Position numbers and translations under genes: made by a program
Part shown: positions 53,015-62,646 of the stretch, one piece after another
Layout of the letters: each line of letters begins with the position of its first letter
How positions within the stretch are numbered: position 1 is the stretch's first letter
Source of the DNA: a bacterium
GTDB lineage: Bacteria; Gemmatimonadota; Gemmatimonadetes; Gemmatimonadales; Gemmatimonadaceae
Length of the DNA stretch: 64,000 nucleotides
Assembly (NCBI GenBank): GCA_021802745.1
Contig: JAJZRK010000001.1
Coordinates: forward strand, 11,793 to 75,792
Reading direction: 5' to 3'
The notes under the pieces: model-generated
What the model was told of the DNA's origin: nothing
Seen by the model: only the letters and a program-made list of their open reading frames with translations
Databases searched by the model: none

Positions 53015-53925
53015 TCGAAGTCGAGCGCGAGGTTCAGCGCCGGCGCCGAGTGCGTGAGGGCGCCCACGGAAATGCGGTCCACGCCCGTCTCGGCGATGGC
53101 GCGCACCGTCTCGAGCGTGACGCCGCCGGACGCCTCGGTGACGACCCGTCCGGCGGCGATCGCCACCGCGTCGCGCATCATCTCCGGGCTCATGTTGTCG
53201 AGCAGCACCGCGTCGGCGCCCGCGTCAACCGCCGCGCGCACCTGGTCCAGGTGGTCGCACTCGATCTGCACGAACGTCCCGGGCAGCGTCAGCTCGCGCG
53301 AGCGGCGTACGGCCATTGCGACGTCACCGTCCAGCACCGCCAGGTGGTTGTCCTTCACCAGCACCGCATCAGACAGCGTCTCGCGGTGGTTGGCGCCGCC
53401 GCCGCAGCGCACGGCGTACTTCTCGAGGCGCCGCCAGCCCGGCGTGGTCTTGCGCGTGTCCACGATGCGCGCACGTGTGCCGCGCACGAGATCCACGTAC
53501 CGCGCCGTGAGCGTCGCCACGCCCGAGAGCCGCTGCAGGAAGTTGAGTGCGGTGCGCTCGGCGCCCAGCAGGCCGCGTGCATGGCCGTTGAGGAAGAGCA
53601 CCGTCGCCCCCGCCGCGACGCGCTGTCCGTCCTCGGCGTCCACGCGAATCTCCACCTTGTCGTCGCACTGGCAGAAAGCGGCCAATGCCAGCGGCACGCC
53701 GCAGAGGGTGCCCGGCTGGCGCGCCACCAGCGCGGCGCGCGCACGCCGCGTCGGGATGACGGTCGCCAGCGTTGTGATGTCGTTCGCGGCGTGGTCCTCG
53801 TCGAGTGCCGCCTTCACCAGGCGCGCCGTCTGGGATTCAGTGAGCGGAAAGTCCGGTTCTCCGGCCGCGAAAGCTGGTGCATCCATGGCGGTGATCCGCC
53901 GCGGGGGAACGCGGTTGGGCGTCAT
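53011..53925 (-). CDS. nadC: Nicotinate-nucleotide pyrophosphorylase (carboxylating)
   Basis: A 304-aa quinolinate phosphoribosyltransferase, which makes nicotinate mononucleotide from quinolinate and PRPP in the third step of de novo NAD synthesis. Motifs: [10 protein letters not shown] near residue 43, [48 protein letters not shown] (substrate-binding Arg/Lys/His cluster; motif span), [18 protein letters not shown] and [22 protein letters not shown]. Length is normal. The ATG at 53925 overlaps the nadA stop (ATGA), so NadA and NadC are translationally coupled; an ATG at 53886 is a less likely start. Confidence 0.96.
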   Translation of the reverse strand: MTPNRVPPRRITAMDAPAFAAGEPDFPLTESQTARLVKAALDEDHAANDITTLATVIPTRRARAALVARQPGTLCGVPLALAAFCQCDDKVEIRVDAEDGQRVAAGATVLFLNGHARGLLGAERTALNFLQRLSGVATLTARYVDLVRGTRARIVDTRKTTPGWRRLEKYAVRCGGGANHRETLSDAVLVKDNHLAVLDGDVAMAVRRSRELTLPGTFVQIECDHLDQVRAAVDAGADAVLLDNMSPEMMRDAVAIAAGRVVTEASGGVTLETVRAIAETGVDRISVGALTHSAPALNLALDFE

Positions 53926-54938
53926 TCGCCCGGATCCACGCCCTCGGCGGCAGGCCCCGGCTGACCCCCGCCAATGGCGACCATGCGTTCGATCGCCAGC
54001 CGCGCCCGGTCGGCGATCTCCGCCGGAACCGTGATGGGGTGCTGCAGGTGCCGGAGCGCGTCACGCACCTTGGGCAGCGTGGTGACCTTCATGTAGGCGC
54101 ACGAGGCCCGCTCGTTGGCGGCGAAGAACTGCCGGTCGGGGTAGGCGCGCCGCAGGCGATGGAGGATACCAACTTCAGTGGCGACGATGAACGTGTCCGA
54201 CCTGCTCTCCCCGGGACGCCTGATCATCCCTTCGGTGGAGAGAATGTGCACCCCATCCGGATCCACGTCACCGGCTGACACGGCTTCCACGACGCTCGTG
54301 GCGCAGCCGCATTCCGGGTGGATCAGGAACTCGGCGCCCGGATGAAGCGCGCGCTGCATGCGGATGTTCTCCGGATCAATCCCCGCGTGCACGTGGCACT
54401 CCCCCATCCACACGTGGATGTTGGCCCGACCCGTCACCCGGCGCACGTGGGCGCCGAGGAACATGTCGGGGAGGAAGAGGATCTCGCGGTCCGCCGGAAT
54501 GGCGTTGATCACTTCGACGGCGTTGCCCGACGTGCAGCAGTAGTCGGTCTCCGCCTTTACCTCGGCGGTGGTGTTCACGTAGCTCACCACGACCGCGTCC
54601 GGATGCTCGGCCTTCCAGGCACGCAGCTGCGCGGTGTCAATGGTCGAGGCCAGCGAGCAGCCGGCGGCGAGATCGGGGAGCAGCACCGTCTTGGCGGGCG
54701 AGAGGATGGCGGCGGTTTCCGCCATGAAGTGCACACCGCAGAAGACGATGACGTCGGCGTCCGTACGCGCGGCCTCGCGCGACAGCCCGAGGGAATCGCC
54801 GACGTAGTCAGCCAGATCCTGGACTTCCGGGCGCTCGTAGTTGTGCGCGAGAATCACGGCGCGGCGCTGCCGGGCCAGCGTGCGAATTTCTTCCGTCAGC
54901 GCAGCAGGCGACGACGTATCGGGCTGCTCAAATGACAT
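53922..54938 (-). CDS. nadA: Quinolinate synthase A
   Basis: A 338-aa [4Fe-4S] enzyme that condenses iminoaspartate (from NadB) with dihydroxyacetone phosphate to quinolinate. Motifs: [28 protein letters not shown] (span), [17 protein letters not shown] with the first cluster Cys, [59 protein letters not shown] and ERASCAYMK. Three cysteines in the expected positions can hold the oxygen-sensitive cluster. The ATG at 54938 gives family length. It is followed immediately by nadC. nadB lies 1.1 kb away in its own unit on the same strand. Confidence 0.96.
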   Translation of the reverse strand: MSFEQPDTSSPAALTEEIRTLARQRRAVILAHNYERPEVQDLADYVGDSLGLSREAARTDADVIVFCGVHFMAETAAILSPAKTVLLPDLAAGCSLASTIDTAQLRAWKAEHPDAVVVSYVNTTAEVKAETDYCCTSGNAVEVINAIPADREILFLPDMFLGAHVRRVTGRANIHVWMGECHVHAGIDPENIRMQRALHPGAEFLIHPECGCATSVVEAVSAGDVDPDGVHILSTEGMIRRPGESRSDTFIVATEVGILHRLRRAYPDRQFFAANERASCAYMKVTTLPKVRDALRHLQHPITVPAEIADRARLAIERMVAIGGGQPGPAAEGVDPGE

Positions 54939-55039
54939 ACCGGGTAAGCTAGCCGGGGCTCCGCCGTGCGGCGAGGCGGGGGGTGCTGGCGCATGCGCCG
55001 ACGATCCGCGATCATCCTCCTGTGCAGATCCTCCTTGCG

Positions 55040-56020
55040 ATGGGCTCCGAATTGATCGGCCTGCTGTACTTCGCGGCGATCGTGCTGCTGGTCGGGGCCA
55101 CCGCGTTCCACTACCTCGTCTGGCGCAAGACCGCGCTTCCGCTCGGTCCGGTGCGCGAGGCCACGAACGCGCAGATGTTCTCGCTCGTGACGCGGTGGGG
55201 CACCTGGAGCGCGGGGGCGCTGTTGCTGCTCGCCATTCCTCGCGCGCTGGGCGTTGCCTCATTGCTGGATGAGCGGTTCCCGCTCGACAGCCGGCTTTCG
55301 GCGCTGCTCCTGCGGTCGGAATGGGGCGTGGGATTCGCCGCGACCGTTCTCGCCGGGGCGCTCGCGCTGGCTGGCTACCGGCTCGCGAGCAAGGGACGCG
55401 AAGTCGGATGGTGGCTCGTGCTCGCCAGCGTGCCCGCGCTGGCTGTCGGCTCGGGCTTGCAAGGACATCCCTTCGACGCGTTCTCTGCGTTGACGCTGGC
55501 GCCCATCTTCGACGGACTCCACGCGGTGGGCGTCGGCGGTTGGCTGGGCTCGTTCCTCTTTCTGGTGCTCGCCGAGCGCCGCGTGCAGGCGCACACGGCG
55601 TCGCCATGGACCGATCCGCTGGGGGCGATGGTGGACCGGTACTTCCGCGTGTCCGGGGCGCTGGGCACGGCCGTTCTCCTCACCGGCCTGTTCAGTTCAT
55701 CAACGCACCTTACCGGCTTCGACGACATCACGGGGTCGCCGTACGGGCGCCTGCTCGTCGGCAAGGTGGGGATCGTATTCATCCTCCTCGCGTTCAACGA
55801 GTTTCACCGCCGGCACGCCGAGCGAAAGGCGCGCAGCGGCGAACGGGACCAGCTGGCGCACACGATGCGCTTCCAGGCCGGGCTCATCGCGCTGATCATG
55901 GCGCTCTCGACGTTCCTCGCGGATACACCGTCGCCCAGCGCGAACGAAGTGCGCAGCGAGGTGTTCCGCGCCGCGCCGCGGGGTGCCGCAGACGCGAACG
56001 ACCTTCTGATGCCGCGCTAG
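55040..56020 (+). CDS. CopD-domain membrane protein, first of two
   Basis: A 326-aa polytopic membrane protein with about eight helices and a CopD-like core. [23 protein letters not shown] has the His and G-x-W-x-G pattern of the copper resistance D family, followed by [38 protein letters not shown] (motif spans). Members are linked to copper uptake or membrane redox chemistry. The ATG at 55040 begins just before the first helix ([24 protein letters not shown]); a GTG at 55022 is also possible. It is divergent from nadA and convergent with nadB. A paralogue lies at 57649. Confidence 0.8.
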   Translation: MGSELIGLLYFAAIVLLVGATAFHYLVWRKTALPLGPVREATNAQMFSLVTRWGTWSAGALLLLAIPRALGVASLLDERFPLDSRLSALLLRSEWGVGFAATVLAGALALAGYRLASKGREVGWWLVLASVPALAVGSGLQGHPFDAFSALTLAPIFDGLHAVGVGGWLGSFLFLVLAERRVQAHTASPWTDPLGAMVDRYFRVSGALGTAVLLTGLFSSSTHLTGFDDITGSPYGRLLVGKVGIVFILLAFNEFHRRHAERKARSGERDQLAHTMRFQAGLIALIMALSTFLADTPSPSANEVRSEVFRAAPRGAADANDLLMPR

Positions 56021-56033
56021 CGAGGCACGCCGC

Positions 56034-57545
56034 CTAGAATTCGATGTGCCGGCCGCGCCACTTGTGCTTCGGACGCGGAAAGTCGCGGCGGAAATGGCCG
56101 CCGCGTGATTCGCGGCGGAGCAGCGCCGCCATGGCGATGACCTGCGCCGTCTCGATCATGTTGGCCTCTTCGGTGGCGCCGTCGGGAAGGCGGCTGACGA
56201 GTTCATCGAGTCGCTCGACGCAGGTCCGCAGCCCCTTGGCCGTGCGGTCAATGCCGGCGTAGTCCCACATGAGCATGCGCACCGAGTCGGCGGCGACCTG
56301 CGCCGCGCCGCGGTCGCGCAGCACCGGCACGCGCCAGTCCGTCTTGCGCGGCAGGCGCGGCAGGCGCGCCCGCGTCTGCATGTCGCGCGCGACGCGCTCG
56401 GCGAAGACGAGCCCCTCGAGCAGCGAGTTGGAGGCCAGCCGGTTCGCCCCGTGCACGCCCGTGCACGAGACTTCGCCGCAGGCGTAGAGCCGGTCGAGCG
56501 ATGAGCGGCCCGCGAGATCGGTGACGATGCCGCCCATCATGTAGTGCGCCGCCGGCGTGACCGGCAGGCGATCGCGCCGCGGGTCGAGCCCGCGGGCCGC
56601 GCAGAGGGCGAAGATGCCGGGGAACCGCTTGGCAAAGCTCCCCTTCAAGCCGCGCGCGTCGAGGAAGACGCGGCGCCCCGCCTGCTGCTCGCGAAAGATG
56701 GCCCGCGCCACCACGTCGCGCGGGGCGAGCTCGGCGCTGCGATGCACCTTGGTCATGAACCGCACGCCGGCGTCGTTGACGAGCACGGCGCCTTCGCCGC
56801 GCACCGCCTCGGACACGAGCTGCAGCGGGTTCTCCGGCGTATCGAGGGCGGTCGGATGGAACTGGACGAATTCCATGTCCGCCAGCTTCACCCCCGCCCG
56901 GTGGGCGATGGCATACCCGTCGCCGGTGGCGACGACTGGATTGGTGGTGTAGCGAAACAGCTGGCCGCAGCCGCCCGCGGCAAGCACCGTGGCATCGGCG
57001 ATGATCTCCACCGGGTTGCCCATGACGCTGGCGCGCACGCCGCAGCAGCGGTCGGCGTGCCCGATGAGATCGAGCACGCGCGCGCTCTCCAGCACATGGA
57101 TGTTCGGTGTCTCGCTCACGCGCTGGATGAGGGTGCGCGCAACCTCGGCGCCCGTCTGGTCGCCGTGTGCGTGCACGATGCGATGCCGCGAGTGGGCGGC
57201 CTCCTTGCCCAGCGAGAGGCGCCCCCGGAGGTCGGTGTCGAACCGCGCCCCGGCGCTGGCGAGTTCCTTGACGCGCGCCGGACCTTCGGAGGTGAGCACC
57301 GCGACCGCCTCGGCGTCACACAGCGCCGCGCCGGCCGCGAGCGTGTCCTTGCGATGCAGGTCGGGCGAGTCGCCCGCTCCCAATGCCGCCGCGATCCCGC
57401 CCTGCGCGTACGCAGTGGCGGAGTCGAACAGCGAGCGCTTGGTCAGCATGTAGACCTCGCCGTGGGCGGAGGCCCGCCACGCCGTGTGCAGGCCGGCAAC
57501 GCCGGAACCGACGACGAGGAACCGTGTGCGGATGCGCTGGGTCAT
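56034..57545 (-). CDS. nadB: L-aspartate oxidase
   Basis: A 503-aa FAD enzyme that oxidises L-aspartate to iminoaspartate, the first step of de novo NAD synthesis. Motifs: FAD-binding FLVVGSGVAGLHTAWRASAHG (residues ~9-29), SATAYAQGGIAAALG, HRIVHAHGDQTGAEV, TVLAAGGCGQLFRYTTNP, MEFVQFHPTAL, GEGAVLVNDAGVRFM, the catalytic Arg in PAAHYMMGGIVTDLAGR, ACGEVSCTGVHGANRLASNSLLEGLVFAERVA, and a helical C-terminus. Several of these are longer spans given for orientation. Length is slightly below the usual ~530. The open frame upstream of 57545 is not NadB-like. It is flanked by the two CopD-like genes, which face away from nadA and nadB. Confidence 0.95.
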   Translation of the reverse strand: MTQRIRTRFLVVGSGVAGLHTAWRASAHGEVYMLTKRSLFDSATAYAQGGIAAALGAGDSPDLHRKDTLAAGAALCDAEAVAVLTSEGPARVKELASAGARFDTDLRGRLSLGKEAAHSRHRIVHAHGDQTGAEVARTLIQRVSETPNIHVLESARVLDLIGHADRCCGVRASVMGNPVEIIADATVLAAGGCGQLFRYTTNPVVATGDGYAIAHRAGVKLADMEFVQFHPTALDTPENPLQLVSEAVRGEGAVLVNDAGVRFMTKVHRSAELAPRDVVARAIFREQQAGRRVFLDARGLKGSFAKRFPGIFALCAARGLDPRRDRLPVTPAAHYMMGGIVTDLAGRSSLDRLYACGEVSCTGVHGANRLASNSLLEGLVFAERVARDMQTRARLPRLPRKTDWRVPVLRDRGAAQVAADSVRMLMWDYAGIDRTAKGLRTCVERLDELVSRLPDGATEEANMIETAQVIAMAALLRRESRGGHFRRDFPRPKHKWRGRHIEF

Positions 57546-57648
57546 CGTACTAATGGTCGCATGGATCATCACGCAACAACAGTGCATTGGCCCGCGGCGG
57601 CCGCTATTTTTCGCCGAATGCTCCCCCCACCGCAGAACGTGGCCCTCC

Positions 57649-58554
57649 GTGATTGACGGCGCCGGCGGCCTCGCGGCCATCGCCCTCCGAGGCTTCGTCC
57701 TGCTCGGCATCCTGGCCGCCATCGGAGGATGGAGCTTCGCGCGCGTCGTCCTGCCGCGAGCGACAGGCCCGGCAGTGGAGCCATACCGGGCGTCGCTGGT
57801 GCAGGTCAGCGCGCACTTCGCCATGGCGGGGGCGGCGCTGATTGCGCTGCTCATCGTACCGCGTGCCGTCGTGCAGGCGCTCGCCGTGGCCGCGCCGGGG
57901 CAGCCCACGGGCTCGGCGATGGTGAGCGTGCTGCAGTCCGGCTGGGGGATCGCGCTCGTGGTGCAGGGCGCCGCCGCCGCGACGGTCTTCATGGGCCTCC
58001 GCCAGGTTGCGAAGACAGGCGGCATTTCACCGATCGCCGACGCCGGTGCTGCCGTGCTCGTCGTCACGCCTGCATTGCTGGGCCATGCCGCGGCCGACCC
58101 CGACCACGCCCTGCCGTCCATCCTCGTGGACGTGCTGCATGTTGGCTCGGCGGGGGGATGGATCGGCGCCCTGCTGGTGCTGACCGTGCTCGCTCGCATG
58201 CTGCGCGCGCGCGCCGAAGCCGGCGCGGTGCTGGCCGCACTCATCGCGGCCTTTCACCCCGTCGCCCTCGTGTGCGCCTCGGTCGTCTTCGCCACCGGCC
58301 TCGCCACCGCCTGGCTGCGAATGGGCGCGCCGGAGGGCATTTCGAATCCCGCCTACAGCGGCCTCTTCGTGATCAAGGTCGTGCTCGTCTTTGCGACGGG
58401 CGCCATCGGCGCCGGGCATGCCAAGCTCGCGAAGAAGCGCGTCGCGACGGTTGAGGCAGCGCGCGTCACGCGAAGCCTGCTCGGTGAGACGCTGCTCGCC
58501 GCGCTGGTGCTGCTCGTCACGGCCGTGCTCACGGGCACGGCACCCATTGGCTAA
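57649..58554 (+). CDS. CopD-domain membrane protein, second of two
   Basis: A 301-aa polytopic membrane protein with about eight helices. The CopD-like core reads PSILVDVLHVGSAGGWIGALLVLTVLAR (His, then G-x-W-x-G), followed by FHPVALVCASVVFATGLATAWLRM and NPAYSGLFVIKVVLVFATGAIGAGHAKLAKKR (spans), parallel to the copy at 55040. The GTG at 57649 starts just before the first helix (AAIALRGFVLLGILAAIGGWSFARVVL). The MFS transporter gene begins 3 bp after the stop, so these two form an operon. It is divergent from nadB across ~100 bp. Confidence 0.8.
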   Translation: MIDGAGGLAAIALRGFVLLGILAAIGGWSFARVVLPRATGPAVEPYRASLVQVSAHFAMAGAALIALLIVPRAVVQALAVAAPGQPTGSAMVSVLQSGWGIALVVQGAAAATVFMGLRQVAKTGGISPIADAGAAVLVVTPALLGHAAADPDHALPSILVDVLHVGSAGGWIGALLVLTVLARMLRARAEAGAVLAALIAAFHPVALVCASVVFATGLATAWLRMGAPEGISNPAYSGLFVIKVVLVFATGAIGAGHAKLAKKRVATVEAARVTRSLLGETLLAALVLLVTAVLTGTAPIG

Positions 58555-58557
58555 CCC

Positions 58558-59832
58558 ATGACCTCACCGACCACCACCACGGGTCACGACGCGCAGGCCA
58601 GGGGACGGCTGGTCGTGCTCATGATCACCGCCTTCATGGACATGGTGGGGATCCTGATGGTTGTCCCGCTGCTGCCGTTCTACGCCAAGGACATGCATCA
58701 GTCCGGTGTCACCGGGCGATTGCTTGCCACGATCGGCATGGGCGGCGAGGGCGCGGCGGTGTCGCTGCTCATCGCGACCTACGCGGTGGTGCAGTTGATG
58801 AGCGCGCCGATGTGGGGGCGCGTGTCGGACCGCGTCGGACGGCGTCCCGCGATGATGATCGGGCTGGGGGGCTCGGCGCTGGCGTATCTCGTGTTCGCCT
58901 ACGCGCCGACGCTCGACTGGCTTTTCCTGAGCCGAATTGTGCAGGGCGCCGGCGGCGGCACGGTGGGCGTCATCCAGGCGTACGTGGCCGATTCCACCAG
59001 GCCCGAGGACCGTGCCAAGGCGCTGGGATGGCTCTCGGCGGCAACGAACGCCGGCGTGGCGCTCGGGCCCGTGATCGGCGGAGCGGCCATGCACTTCCTC
59101 GGCAAGAGCGGTCCCGGCCTGGCCGCCGCGCTGATGTCGTGCATCACGATGCTGTTCGCCTTCCATTACCTCACCGAGTCGCACGACGCGGCGGCGGCGA
59201 AGGCGGCCGGGAAGACCGTCCGCAAGTCCGGCGACGCGATCTGGCGCGTGGTGTCGCACAGCGCCGAGCCGTCGTCGCGGCTCATCTGGATCTACGCCAT
59301 CACGATGGGGTCGTTCCAGGCCATGTCCACCGCCCTCGCGCTGTTCCTGTCGTGGCGGTTTGGCGTGACCGCGTCAACCATCGGCTTCTTCTTCACCTAC
59401 ATCGGCATCATCTCCGTCATCACGCGCGCGCTGATCCTCGGCAAGATGGTGGACCGGTATGGCGAAGCGCGGCTCTCCCGCCTCGGCATGGTGCTCCTCG
59501 CCTGCGGGCTGGGCGGCATGCCCCTCGCACCCAACATTCCCATGCTTGCCGTTGCGGTGGCGCTGGTGCCGCTCGGGACGGCCTTCACCTTCCCGTGCGT
59601 GACCGGACTGCTGAGCCGCGTCGTCGCCTCGCACGAGCGCGGACTGTACATGGGCGTCCAGCAGACGTTCGGCGGCATCGCGCGCGTGGCGGGGCCGCTC
59701 TACTTCGGCTGGGCGTACGACCATCTCGGGCAACGCGTGCCGTTCTTCACGGCCGCGGTGGTGGTGCTGCTCACGATCTCGCTGGGACTCGACATGGAGT
59801 CGTACGGGAAGCGCGAGCAGTCCGCGGCGTAG
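58558..59832 (+). CDS. MFS transporter, drug:H+ antiporter (TetA-like)
   Basis: A 424-aa 12-helix major facilitator protein. Motif A in loop 2-3 reads GRVSDRVGRRPAMMIG (residues ~83-98). Motif C-like glycines in helix 5 (LSAATNAGVALGPVIGGAAM) mark it as an antiporter of the DHA1 group, similar to tetracycline efflux proteins. Helix 1 has FMDMVGILMVVPLLPFY with an acidic residue. A cytoplasmic loop of ~40 residues separates the two halves. The substrate is unknown. It lies 3 bp after the CopD-like gene. A family A repeat follows and may end the transcript. Confidence 0.9.
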   Translation: MTSPTTTTGHDAQARGRLVVLMITAFMDMVGILMVVPLLPFYAKDMHQSGVTGRLLATIGMGGEGAAVSLLIATYAVVQLMSAPMWGRVSDRVGRRPAMMIGLGGSALAYLVFAYAPTLDWLFLSRIVQGAGGGTVGVIQAYVADSTRPEDRAKALGWLSAATNAGVALGPVIGGAAMHFLGKSGPGLAAALMSCITMLFAFHYLTESHDAAAAKAAGKTVRKSGDAIWRVVSHSAEPSSRLIWIYAITMGSFQAMSTALALFLSWRFGVTASTIGFFFTYIGIISVITRALILGKMVDRYGEARLSRLGMVLLACGLGGMPLAPNIPMLAVAVALVPLGTAFTFPCVTGLLSRVVASHERGLYMGVQQTFGGIARVAGPLYFGWAYDHLGQRVPFFTAAVVVLLTISLGLDMESYGKREQSAA

Positions 59833-59848
59833 CGCCCCCGAACGGCAA

Positions 59849-59967
59849 CCACAAAGGACCAAGGGCGCGAAGGAACACGAAGACATACTTGGGGGGAACC
59901 GCGCGAAAGACGCTGTTCCCCCCAGCCGTTTCCCTTCGTGTAACTTCGCGCCCTTTGCCCTTCGTGG
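59849..59967. repeat. Family A inverted-repeat element, copy 5 (no gene inside)
   Basis: Left arm 59849-59884: CCACAAAGG, ACCAAGGGC, GCGAAGGAA, CACGAAGAC. Right arm 59932-59967, on the other strand CCACGAAGG, GCAAAGGGC, GCGAAGTTA, CACGAAGGG. Each arm has four 9-nt units. The centre is a hairpin with GGGGGGAAC (59891-59899) against GTTCCCCCC (59915-59923). A further CGCTTCGTGG lies at 59980. It fills the space between the convergent MFS and response-regulator stop codons. Confidence 0.85.
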
Positions 59968-60001
59968 ATGCAGTCTGCCGCTTCGTGGTTGCAGTGTGCC
60001 G

Positions 60002-60619
60002 CTATGCGGTGGCGCCGGGTTCGGCATCGAGCACCGCGCGGGCAATCTCGACCATCTTCTTCGACCGGTCCTGCGATGAACGCTGGAGGATGCGGTACGC
60101 CTCGGGCTCCGAGCAGCCGGTGCGGCGCATGAGGAGTCCCTTGGCGCGCTCGATGACCTTGCGGTCCTCGAGCATCTGCTTGAGGTCGGCCGCTTCCTGG
60201 CGGGCCTGACGCAGCGCGCCGGCGCGAGCCACGGCCAGCCGGATGGCCGAGTCGAGCACGCGCGGCGGCACTGGCTTGGTCAGGAAGGCCACGGCACCGG
60301 AGGCGTCGGCCTCGCCATCGGTGAGGCGGATGGTCTCGTCGCCGCTGATGAGCACGATGGCCGTGCCGGGCAGCGCGCGCGAAATGGTCTGGGCGGCCTC
60401 GATGCCATTTGCCCCTGGGAGCAGGACATCCATGAGGATCGCATCGGGCCGCAATTCCTTGGCGCGTGTCAAGGCGGTCGCCGCGTCCGGGACGGCATCG
60501 AGAACGTCGTGCCCAAGCGTCGCGAGCAATTCACTCAGCGACTCACGGGCTGTGAGCTCGTCGTCCACGATCAGGATTCTGGCGCTGGACACGGAGGGGG
60601 GAGTCATGGTCGCGGCCAT
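60002..60619 (-). CDS. Response regulator with ANTAR RNA-binding output domain
   Basis: A 205-aa two-component regulator. The receiver domain spans residues ~12-130 (ARILIVDDELTARESLSELLATLG, phospho-acceptor Asp in ILMDVLLPGANG, conserved Lys in AFLTKPVPP). A helical linker (ARQEAADLKQMLEDRKVIERAKGLLM) runs into the ANTAR domain (RRTGCSEPEAYRILQRSSQDRSKKMVEIARAVL). ANTAR proteins bind paired hairpins in nascent RNA and prevent termination. The start at ATG 60619 or 60607 is uncertain. It lies 28 bp after the histidine kinase gene and is the last gene of the operon. No ANTAR target hairpin pair was identified. Confidence 0.92.
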   Translation of the reverse strand: MAATMTPPSVSSARILIVDDELTARESLSELLATLGHDVLDAVPDAATALTRAKELRPDAILMDVLLPGANGIEAAQTISRALPGTAIVLISGDETIRLTDGEADASGAVAFLTKPVPPRVLDSAIRLAVARAGALRQARQEAADLKQMLEDRKVIERAKGLLMRRTGCSEPEAYRILQRSSQDRSKKMVEIARAVLDAEPGATA

Positions 60620-60647
60620 AAGGGATCCGTACTGCACTCAGCGAACG

Positions 60648-61376
60648 TCAGGAAAGGCGGGGCAAACGGAGCATCGCAACGGAACCGCCCGAAACATACG
60701 TTCCGAGCGTCACGTCGCCACCGTGGCGACGGGCAATTCCCCAAGCTGCCGAGAGGCCGAGTCCAGCTTCGGGCTCTTCCTTCGTTGAAATGAAAGGGTC
60801 GAACGCCACTTCCGCCATCCCTTCGGACACCCCCGGGCCGGCGTCGCGGACCTCCAGGCAGGCGAGGTCGCCGTCCCGCCAGGTGCGCACGCGGATGGCA
60901 CCCCCCGCCGGCTGGGCGTCCATGGCATTGAGCAGGAGCTCGAAGATGGCGGTCCGCAGGTCGTTCCCTTCACCGGACACGGGGAGGGCCTCGGGCGTCT
61001 CGCACGAGAAGGCGTAGGCACGCTCCGACTGCGAGGCGGCGAGCGTCGTGCAGAGCGTCACGGTTTCCCGCGCGGCCGCTGCGAGGTCCACGATCGCCCC
61101 TTCGGGAAACCGCTCGACATCCTGCCGCAGGAAGTCACGAAGCCGGTCCAGCACCCGCCCGCGCACGTGCGCCAATTGCGTGAGGCGAAGGGCGAGTTCA
61201 CGCACCTTGGCCGGGTTCTCCGCCTGCTGCTCGAGGAGAAAGGCGGTGTTCGCGATCGGCGCCAGCACGTTGCGGAACTCGTGCATCAATCCGGCGGCGA
61301 CACGGCCGGCAGCCGCCAGCCGCTGTTCGCGGGGGGTGACGCCAGATCCGGTGGCTCCCAACTCGCTCTTCGTCAT
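60648..61376 (-). CDS. Soluble sensor histidine kinase
   Basis: A 242-aa cytoplasmic kinase with no transmembrane segment and no recognisable sensor domain. The H-box is AAGLMHEFRNVLAPI with phospho-acceptor His32. The ATPase domain has the N-box ELLLNAMDA, G1 VRDAGPGVS, F-box FDPFISTK and G2 GLGLSAAWGIARRHGG. Such minimal kinases usually sense through a partner protein. Its ATG overlaps the stop of the NADH dehydrogenase gene (ATGA), and the ANTAR regulator follows, so it is presumably its cognate kinase. Coupling to a respiratory enzyme suggests redox or respiratory input, as inference. Confidence 0.9.
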   Translation of the reverse strand: MTKSELGATGSGVTPREQRLAAAGRVAAGLMHEFRNVLAPIANTAFLLEQQAENPAKVRELALRLTQLAHVRGRVLDRLRDFLRQDVERFPEGAIVDLAAAARETVTLCTTLAASQSERAYAFSCETPEALPVSGEGNDLRTAIFELLLNAMDAQPAGGAIRVRTWRDGDLACLEVRDAGPGVSEGMAEVAFDPFISTKEEPEAGLGLSAAWGIARRHGGDVTLGTYVSGGSVAMLRLPRLS

Positions 61377-62644
61377 GCCGTACCGCCGGTTGGTCTCGCG
61401 GGATCTCGCGGCGTGACCAGACGCACCCCGCGCTGGAAAGTGAAATACGCGTACGCCCATTGCAGGAGCACGCTCAGCCGGTTGCGAAAGCCCACGAGGT
61501 ACATGATGTGGACGAAGAGCCAGAAGAACCACGCCGGCCGCCCGGTGATGGCGACGCGCTGCCCAAAGACGGCCACCGCCTTGTTGCGGCCGATCGTCGC
61601 CATCTCGCCCTTGTTGATGTAGGCAAACCGCTTCGTGGCAAAGCCCTGCAAACGCCGCGCGACGTTGCCGCCGGCGAGCCGCCCCATTTGCATCGCCGCC
61701 GGCGCGACGCCAGGAACCCACCGGCTGGAATCCCAACGCACGGCGGCCAGGTCGCCGACGACGAAGATCTCGGGATGGCCGGGCACGGAGAGGTCGTCGG
61801 CAACCATCACGCGCCCCGCACCATCCACCGGCACGCCGAGCGAGCGACCGAGTGGGGAGGCCACATTGCCCGCCGCCCAGAAGACGGTGCGCGCGGCAAT
61901 GTGTTCTGCCGCCGTCGTCACGCCCTCGGCGTTCACGTCGGTCACCAGCGTTCCCGTGCGCACCTCGACGCCCAGTCGCTCGAGGTCGCGGCGCGCCGTG
62001 GCGCTGACGTGCTCTGGAAACGCCGGAAGCAGGCGCGGACCGCCTTCGAGGAGCATGACGTGTGCGGCACCGGCGTCGAAGCGCCGGAAGTCGGGGCGCA
62101 GGGCCACGCGCGCGAACTCGGGGAGCGTGCCCGCCAGCTCCACGCCGGTCGGCCCGCCGCCGACAATTACGAACGTCAGCAGCGCGCGCCGCGCCGCGTC
62201 GTCCGCCGTCCACTCCGCCCGCTCGAACGCGAGCAGCATGCGCTGACGCATGTCGAGCGCGTCCTCGAGCGTCTTCAGCCCCGGCGCATGCGCCTCCCAG
62301 CCGTCGTGCCCGAAGTACGCGTGTCGCGCGCCCGTGGCGATGATCAGCGCGTCGTAGGCAACGTCGCCCTGCCCCGCCACGTGCACCGCGCGCGCCGCCG
62401 CATCAACGCCCGTCACGTCGCCGAGCAGGACCGTGACGTTGCGCTGGGAGCGGAGGATCCACCGGATCGGGGCGGCGATGTCGCTGGGGGCGAGCGACGT
62501 ATTGGCCACCTGATACAACAATGGCTGGAAGACGTGGTGGTTGGTACGGTCCACCAGCGTGACGTCCACCGGCGCGCGGCGCAGTGCCCGTGCGGCGTGC
62601 AGCCCCGCAAAGCCGCCGCCAACGATGACGACGTGCAGCCGCAT
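61373..62644 (-). CDS. ndh: Type II NADH dehydrogenase
   Basis: A 423-aa non-proton-pumping NADH:quinone oxidoreductase. FAD site: VVIVGGGFAGLHAARALRR (residues ~4-22). NAD site: TFVIVGGGPTGVELAGTLPEFAR (~163-185). The second FAD contact is PEIFVVGDLAA (~298-308). The C-terminus has the amphipathic membrane anchor common in NDH-2 (PAWFFWLFVHIMYLVGFRNRL), preceded by FAYINKGEMATIGRNKAV, a family hallmark. It passes electrons from NADH to quinone at the inner membrane. It begins 2 bp after the symporter stop and overlaps the kinase gene, so all four genes are one operon. Confidence 0.95.
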   Translation of the reverse strand: MRLHVVIVGGGFAGLHAARALRRAPVDVTLVDRTNHHVFQPLLYQVANTSLAPSDIAAPIRWILRSQRNVTVLLGDVTGVDAAARAVHVAGQGDVAYDALIIATGARHAYFGHDGWEAHAPGLKTLEDALDMRQRMLLAFERAEWTADDAARRALLTFVIVGGGPTGVELAGTLPEFARVALRPDFRRFDAGAAHVMLLEGGPRLLPAFPEHVSATARRDLERLGVEVRTGTLVTDVNAEGVTTAAEHIAARTVFWAAGNVASPLGRSLGVPVDGAGRVMVADDLSVPGHPEIFVVGDLAAVRWDSSRWVPGVAPAAMQMGRLAGGNVARRLQGFATKRFAYINKGEMATIGRNKAVAVFGQRVAITGRPAWFFWLFVHIMYLVGFRNRLSVLLQWAYAYFTFQRGVRLVTPRDPARPTGGTA

Positions 62645-62646
62645 GG

